Below are positions 58,001 through 64,000 of a stretch of DNA of 64,000 nt, piece by piece. The translations under genes and the position numbers were made by a program. Each line of letters begins with the position of its first letter. Within the stretch, counting starts at the first letter, position 1. The notes below the pieces were generated by a model. That model was not told the DNA's origin, did no database searches, and saw only the letters and a list, made by a program, of their open reading frames with translations. This DNA is from Anaeramoeba flamelloides (taxonomy: Eukaryota > Metamonada > Anaeramoebidae). The stretch covers positions 2,237,001-2,301,000 of the forward strand of contig JANTQA010000016.1 in assembly GCA_027625915.1 (NCBI GenBank), written 5' to 3'.

Positions 58001-58319
58001 AATCGTAAAGCTAACCGACCCCCTTAATGTATAGATACGCCCCAATTTGTACCTACCCCCCACCCGAACACACACAAAACCTTGGAAAAACAAAAAGTGG
58101 AGAAACCCAAACAAATTAAAAAAAACGTGAAAAATATAAAAAAATCTAATGATATATTTCCCAAAAATAGTTATAATTGAAAATTACGAGCAATTTTAAG
58201 AAATAATTGCACCAATAAGATTTAAAACCAGTTAAAATATATCTAAATAAACATAACATTTATTTAATTATAATGTTATCATCTTCTAGAATTTTCTTTT
58301 TAAGATATTTAAGGGAATA

Positions 58320-58600
58320 GTAAACTAAAAAAAAAAAAATATAAGTAAATTAAATAGCAAATAAAAAAAAAAAATTACTGAATCTTGAAATTGAAAAATG
58401 AAGTTCAAACCCGATTACCACAAAACAAAACTTACCCTCAAAGATATTTTTAGAAAAAAATTATTATTTAAAAAAAATTTTATCCATTTTTCTCCTTTTT
58501 GAATAGTTCAAAATTTAATATATTTCCGAATTATTGGAAAAAAAAAATATTTTCTTTAAAAGAATTTAGAAATCTTATTATATATAAATGAAGTACACAA
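58320..58600. repeat. dispersed repeat, paired with 29585-29870
   Basis: Shares TAGTAAACTAAA, ATCTTGAAATTGAAAAA, AAAACTTACC, GAATAGTTCAAAATTT and ATTTCCGAATTATTGG in the same order and orientation as the other copy. Confidence 0.5.
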
Positions 58601-59998
58601 AATCACACACTAAAAATAAAATCACCGAGTTCAAATTCAATACAGAATAAAACATATACTTAATTTCAAAAAAAATACAATAATTATTTTAAACTTGAAA
58701 AAATATAATAATTTGATCCAAAGAACAGTTTAAATCTAATTTTTCTTTTTATTAAATAAAAATATACGAAAAAACAAAAAAACAAAAAACCCAATTAAAA
58801 ATTCTCCATAATACCTTTTTAAAACCCTGAAAATATTAACTTATAATCTAGATAAATACATTTGAATTTGATTATTTTTCATTAATAATTAAGAAACCAA
58901 TCTTAATTATTCCAGTTTATTAACAATAAACACAAATATTAAATGTATCAATAGGCTTTACAATTCTTTTTCGCTTTTAAAAATATTTTCAAACAAATAA
59001 TACAATTTCAAATCAATTATTCTAATAATAAAAAATAATAGATATTATCAAAAAACTTGTTAATACTAACATTACGCTGTTTATACCCTACGTATTTGAA
59101 AAAGAATTTTTCCTAATAGTAGAAATTTCATGAAATTTATAAATACTTGCGAATAAAATAAATGATCTTTTTTTTTTAGATCTTCAAGGATTCAATATTT
59201 GATTTATTTTTAATGTGGTTATAAAATAAAATTAAAAGTTCCAATTTTATTTGTTCACACAGACACTCAAGAATTACCAAAAGTGAGATTTCTTCAATAT
59301 AAATTTTTTTGGAAAATTTTCTTTTTCTAATTAGTTCCAAAAACACAACAAAAAAGGATCAGAGCTTTTTTCCTGAAAATTTCATTGCGAAAAATGAACT
59401 CTATTAAAAATGATAACTCATTTAGTTAAATTTGATAAAAGAGTTGCATAACTGATTTTCTTCCACCCTTATGAAAAGAATTACTCTATTCCTTTGTGAT
59501 TAAATATAAAGAAGTGTTACTAGTCCCTTATTTGATTTTTATTATTTTTTTTTTTCAACAAAGTGTTTAAGTTCTGACCTTTTATTGAAATTATTCTGAT
59601 TTCCATGAGTGACTACCAAACATTCAATTACTTTCTTTTTATTCCATATTTAATTTTACTGTTTCCATACCCTTATAAAACTTCTGATACAAAAACTTTT
59701 AATCAAATATTATGTTTTAGAATCACATTTGAAAAATTGGAATTTCTTACAAACCACTTAACATCTCAATTACTATTAAAACAATCAGAGTGTTATTAAT
59801 TATATTTTAAAATATAATTAACAGTTTGAAAAACGATAACAATAACAAAATAGTAAGAGCAAACCCACAACATGAAACTTGTACAACACAACCTTAAAAT
59901 TAAAAATTTAACTAATCATTTTTTGCATTTTAATATTTTTCTTGTTCTTTTGTTTATCAAAAAAACCAAAATTTTAAATAAACCCAACAAAACACCCA

Positions 59999-61060
59999 AT
60001 GAGAAGAATGACTAATGAGAAAGAATTCACAACAACCGAAAGAAAAAGGTCATTAGATCATTTATCAAATATTCAAAACCATTATTCGACGCTTGACAAC
60101 GAGTCAAAACATAATCGTAACAACTCTTCAATATTTTATTTGAGGAACATCAACAACTGGATCAAATTGGTCTTGATGGGCAAATATTTGATGCCACACT
60201 CGAACGTTTTTGATGTGTGCTGTGGTAAAGGAGGGGATCTGTTAAAATGGCAAAACTTACGTGTTCGCAATTTGGTTGCTGCGGACGTCACGCTGCCGTG
60301 TGTGATCGCGGCACAAAAAAGGTACTCCAATCTCAAAAACCGTTGCTTCCGAGGCGAATTTATCTATGGCGATTGCTTCTTACCGGGTGTTGTTGACAAA
60401 CTGCCCAACGGCTTTTTTTTTGATTTTGCATCGTGCCAATTTGCTTTGCATTATTCATTTTCTTCTCAAAAGAGGATCGAAAACCTTTTAGAAAACGTAT
60501 CAAAGAGATTAAAAAAAGGAGGCCACTTTGTTGGCACCATCCCGAATTCGAACTGGATCATTAAAAAATTGCGATCTGTTGAAGGCTACACGATCCAAAA
60601 TTCCAAATTTAAAATCGAGTTTGAGAAAACAAGCCTCCAGTCACAAAAAGAGAAAATCCCAATATTTGGTGCAGAATACAAATTCTATTTAAACCCCTCG
60701 GTCGTCGGCGTTTCTGAATTCTTGGTGCACTTCCCCACCCTAGTTAAATTAGCAAAAAAATATGGACTTGAACTTGATTGGAAACAAACCTTCCATAACA
60801 TTTATCTTTATGGCTCCCAATTTAAAAATTATCTTTTGCTGATGAAAAAAAATAATTGCTTTAATCAAAACAACACAATTTCTCAAATCGATTGGGACTT
60901 GATGAACCTTTACCTTGGATTTGCCTTTAAAAAGGTTACAGACCCTCAGGATTGGAACCCAAACGAAACAGTCGATTTGCAATCGAGAAAAATAATTTCG
61001 CAAGAAGATATAATTGTTTTGGACCAAAGTGAGTTTGGCGGTCGGCTATATCAAAATTGA
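59999..61060 (+). CDS. mRNA cap guanine-N7 methyltransferase (RNMT/Abd1)
   Basis: 353 residues, single exon. It transfers a methyl group from S-adenosylmethionine to N7 of the cap guanine in the nucleus. Visible motifs: HYSTL..ESKHNRNNSSIFYL and RNINNWIKLVL (residues 28-59, cap/GTP-binding N-terminal block), SAM motif I FDVCCGKGGDLLKW (71-84), CQFALHYSF (146-154, cap-contacting His-Tyr), GGHFVGTIPNS (174-184), then FGAEYKFYL and VSEFLVHFPTLVKLAKKYGL in the C-terminal lobe. The N-terminus is short, without the long extension of animal enzymes. A second ATG lies three codons downstream of the chosen start. No guanylyltransferase or triphosphatase domain is fused, so those cap enzymes must be elsewhere. 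Coding sequence is richer in G+C than its flanks. Confidence 0.95.
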   Translation: MRRMTNEKEFTTTERKRSLDHLSNIQNHYSTLDNESKHNRNNSSIFYLRNINNWIKLVLMGKYLMPHSNVFDVCCGKGGDLLKWQNLRVRNLVAADVTLPCVIAAQKRYSNLKNRCFRGEFIYGDCFLPGVVDKLPNGFFFDFASCQFALHYSFSSQKRIENLLENVSKRLKKGGHFVGTIPNSNWIIKKLRSVEGYTIQNSKFKIEFEKTSLQSQKEKIPIFGAEYKFYLNPSVVGVSEFLVHFPTLVKLAKKYGLELDWKQTFHNIYLYGSQFKNYLLLMKKNNCFNQNNTISQIDWDLMNLYLGFAFKKVTDPQDWNPNETVDLQSRKIISQEDIIVLDQSEFGGRLYQN

Positions 61061-61557
61061 TTTTTCTTGTTCTTTTTCCTTTTGTTCCCTTTTTTAATAT
61101 ACTTAAAAAAACAATGTTTTTTTTTTTTGTGTGTGTTTTTTATTACTAATTGGTCTTTTTATTTATTTTTCGGTTTATTATATTCTAATTCGTAAATTGA
61201 AAAAAAAAAAAAAAGTTTGAAAAAAAAATAACATTAAGAAAAGTTAGGCGATGTAATTTCTTTAAAAATGAATACATTTAATATTAAAAAAAAATCTTCT
61301 TGTCAACAATTTTAATTTTCTAAAAAAATTGAGACTTTTTACACAAGACGTTCCAATGGGAAAGTGCACACAAATAATTTTTTTGATTTTTTTTTTTTTG
61401 AAATTTATGGTTTCTTTGGGTTTTTTTTTTTATGTATATTAAATTTAATCAGAATTTTATTACCTCTCTTTTTCCTAAACCTCGAATGTTGGTTAATTTT
61501 TTAAAAAAAAGTGAAATTTTCATTTTTTGCTGGTCCACTATGAATGAAATTGGTATT

Positions 61558-62017
61558 ACTGTTGAGAGAAAAATGTTGGACAAAGAAAAATATTTAGATA
61601 GCAATTTTATTTATGAACATTCCTGAAAATGATTTTTAATTTCAATCGTTTGTAAAATAACTAAAGAAAATAACAATAATCTACTTATTAGAATAAGGAC
61701 TAATGTAATTCTACTTTTTCAAAACCTTATCTCTTATAATCTAAAGCAAGTATAAAAAATACCATTTTCAGAATTAATAACAAACTTGACTAAAACTTGG
61801 ATTTTTGTTAAAATAGCATGACCTACTTTAGTTATCAACCATTCAAATGGGTATTCTATACACACCACATATTAAGGAACTTGTAACACACTTAAACCCG
61901 GATTTATATAAAATTCACCTAGTTATCAATAGGGTTTGATTTTCAATTTTACTAATGTTCCCAATTAAAAATGATGTCCAAACATTTTTCTGGTTCCATT
62001 ATTTTTCTCTCAACAGT
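61558..62017. mobile_element. MITE, 'ACTGTTGAGAG' family, copy 3
   Basis: ACTGTTGAGAGAAAAATGTTGG on the left by parts and TTTTTCTCTCAACAGT on the right. Same orientation as 33098-33559, with near-identical central blocks such as TCTACTTATTAGAATAAGG and TCAACCATTCAAATG. Confidence 0.88.
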
Positions 62018-63446
62018 TATATAACATTTAATTAATACTCTTGTATTTCTTATCATTTAAAAAACAATTATTGTAATTTTATTTGAAACATGGAATAGCC
62101 TCGAAACTAAAAAGATTGATTATTTTCATTTGGTTTATTACTATACCAATAAATAGTAAAAAAAGTAAGAAAAACTATCTCTTTCATTTACCTTTTTACT
62201 AGTTTTATAACTCTACTTTCAAAAATACACATTTTAAAGAAAATATCAAAAATCAACAAATTTTGTATTTTTTTTTTTTGTATTTAAACTAATAAAATAT
62301 TGTGTAAAAACACGACGAGAGAAAAATTGAAAATTTAGAAATTAAATAAAAAAGAATCTATTTTAACTAGTTTTTTTTTTTTTTTTGATATTGATTGTAA
62401 ATTCTTTCATTAAATCTTGTTAGTATTTTTTTTTTTTGGTATCAGATCTTAATTTCATCCTTTTTTTTTGAAAAATGAATTGATTTTAAAACCCATATCA
62501 TATCCGTGTTTATACACAAAAATCGTATATAAACTCGATTTCACTCAAAGTGGAAAGCTAAAAAATGAAAAAGTCACTTTTTTTAAAAAAAGAATCAACT
62601 AAACCATAATGAGATTAATTTGAAATAAGAGAAATAATAAACCAATAATTAGAGTTGATAATTATAAAAGAAAAGTCTGAACAAACTATAAATTTCAAAA
62701 AATAATGCTAAAAAAATTTTTTGGGAACTTTTCATTGGAATGTCTGGTTCAAAATTCTCAATTTCTTTAGGGAATTAAAATCATTGAAAATTAGATTTTT
62801 TACTTGTAAATTTATGAATTTTGGGAGAACATACAATGCCTAACTTTTCTTAATGTTAATAAGGTTTTTCAAACATTTTTTTTTTCAAAGTTAATTTTTA
62901 AAAAAAAAAATAAAAAAGAAAAAATAAAAAAAGAAAAGCAAAATACAAAAAAAAAAAAAATTACTAAATGAGAAAAAATGATTCTTATTTAAAAATTGAA
63001 AATTTAGTTAGAGAATAATAATGAATTAAACTCATAGAATGTTTTTTATTTCTTCAATAAAATTGGGCCTCTTTGACTGAAAAAAGTTTATATACCTCTT
63101 TCAATTAGAATTTTCAAATTTTTCAACTTCAAAATTATCATTTGATAGATAAAGTGTTAGTAAACACTTTACCAGTAAAAAAAAAAAAAAACCGATGAAA
63201 TAACTTTTTTTTTTGGGATTTATCAATAAAAAAAAAGTTATGTATAAAAAACAAAATAAATCAATTAAAAAAATGCAAACCCTTCCACACATGTAACAAT
63301 CTATATCTTAATATTTGAAGTTATTTGAAAAGACACCTCCACTGCATACAGACATGTATTGGAAGTTTTATAAGTAATGTTAAAATGATAAATGGAACAA
63401 AAAAAAACTTAAAAAATTCATATATCAATTATTCCTGACGTACACT

Positions 63447-63447
<1 letters not shown>

Positions 63448-63483
<36 letters not shown>
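63448..63483. repeat. (AT)n microsatellite
   Basis: Uninterrupted AT dinucleotide run after TACACTTGCAT. Confidence 0.95.
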
Positions 63484-63485
<2 letters not shown>

Positions 63486-64000
63486 CATTTAAATTTCTTG
63501 ACATTTAAAAATTGTATTTTATTTGAAGAAAATTTTCTTTAATCAGATACATCCCCATGAAAATCTAATATCATTACTCAAACAAGATTTAAATACCAAT
63601 TTCTATAAGAATGTATTCCACTTTCAATACAAACATCTTCTCAAAAATACACACATCAAATATCACACATAGATATTATTTGTGTTGTATTGAGAACCAT
63701 AAAAATTGAAAATTTAGGCTCGTGAAATGAAAATAATTCTAATGGAATCTGTTTTTATCAATATTTCCGACTTTTACAAATCTTATTAAAGAACACTTTT
63801 GAAAAAAAAAAAAAAAAAATTATTTTATTCTGATTCCAAGGAATCAAAAAAAAAGATTTTGTTAATTTTTTTTCCATTTTTTCCCTGATTGAATATTATT
63901 TATATGAGAAAGAATAGTTCCAAGAGAAAAATTCCAACTGATTAACAGCTAATACAGTAAAAAATAGACAAAAAAATATGAGTAACTTGAAAATAAAAAC

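Larger units (their letters stand above)
54072..59998. other. 5.9-kb gene-free region
   Basis: Contains a MITE (54328-54769), dispersed repeats (54785-55010, 58320-58600), a diverged element end near 56100-56160 and several C-runs (54826, 55129, 57720, 58045). Plausible-looking frames such as 59605-59799 are short and AT-driven. The last 100 bases (…AAACCCAACAAAACACCC) lead into the cap methyltransferase. Confidence 0.6.
61061..64000. other. terminal gene-free region
   Basis: Contains the MITE at 61558-62017, an end resembling the 7.1-kb nested element at 63063-63090 (GGCCTCTTTGACTGAAAA then AAGTTTAT), and (AT)n at 63448-63483. No gene seen. Confidence 0.6.

Noticed and set aside
59605-59799. 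64-codon frame upstream of the cap methyltransferase
   Set aside because: Short, hydrophobic and without family features; distance and stop make an N-terminal exon unlikely, and the methyltransferase has its own good start.

Overview
The window looks like a very AT-rich nuclear chromosome of a microbial eukaryote. It has spliceosomal introns with GT..AG ends, standard TAA/TGA stops, long poly-A/T tracts, a core histone pair and many short inverted-repeat transposons. The best guess is an Anaeramoeba-like metamonad amoeba. This rests on an RCC1 protein ending in two BTB modules with a conserved 'ARSGLFREMFDN' type segment, plus the extreme AT bias and polyQ/polyN tracts. It is inference from remembered families; no search was run.

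Layout: 0.8-2.4 kb, 3' exon of an RCC1-repeat/coiled-coil protein. 4.0-5.0 kb, a GPR1/FUN34/YaaH-type acetate transporter with one intron. 6.3-9.0 kb, a PIF/Harbinger-type transposon split by a second element, itself split by a third. 9.0-13.9 kb, a dense cluster of palindromic MITEs. 14.5-16.0 kb (minus), a PHO80/P-type cyclin that becomes recognisable only after splicing two exons. 16-23.8 kb, repeats. 23.8-29.1 kb (minus), an RCC1-BTB gene with a 3.5-kb intron full of transposon debris. 34.0-37.0 kb, a WD40 protein resembling TFIIIC subunit GTF3C2/Tfc6. 37-43.4 kb, gene-poor. 43.4-45.4 kb (minus), a hAT-type transposase with three frame breaks. 45.9-46.4 kb, a UBE2H/Ubc8-type E2. 52.6-54.1 kb, divergent histone H2A and H2B genes. 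60.0-61.1 kb, mRNA cap guanine-N7 methyltransferase. The rest is non-coding and carries at least eight MITE or interspersed repeat families.

The host genes are single-copy housekeeping or regulatory functions (transport, cell cycle, ubiquitin, chromatin, Pol III transcription, mRNA capping), not an operon-like system. No CRISPR array, rRNA or convincing tRNA was seen. The most interesting signals are the near-identical ~100-bp promoter modules mirrored in front of H2A and H2B, a family of hairpin cassettes with conserved borders and variable stems, the repeat-packed RCC1-BTB intron, and the nested or clustered MITEs. No clearly new multi-gene system was found.
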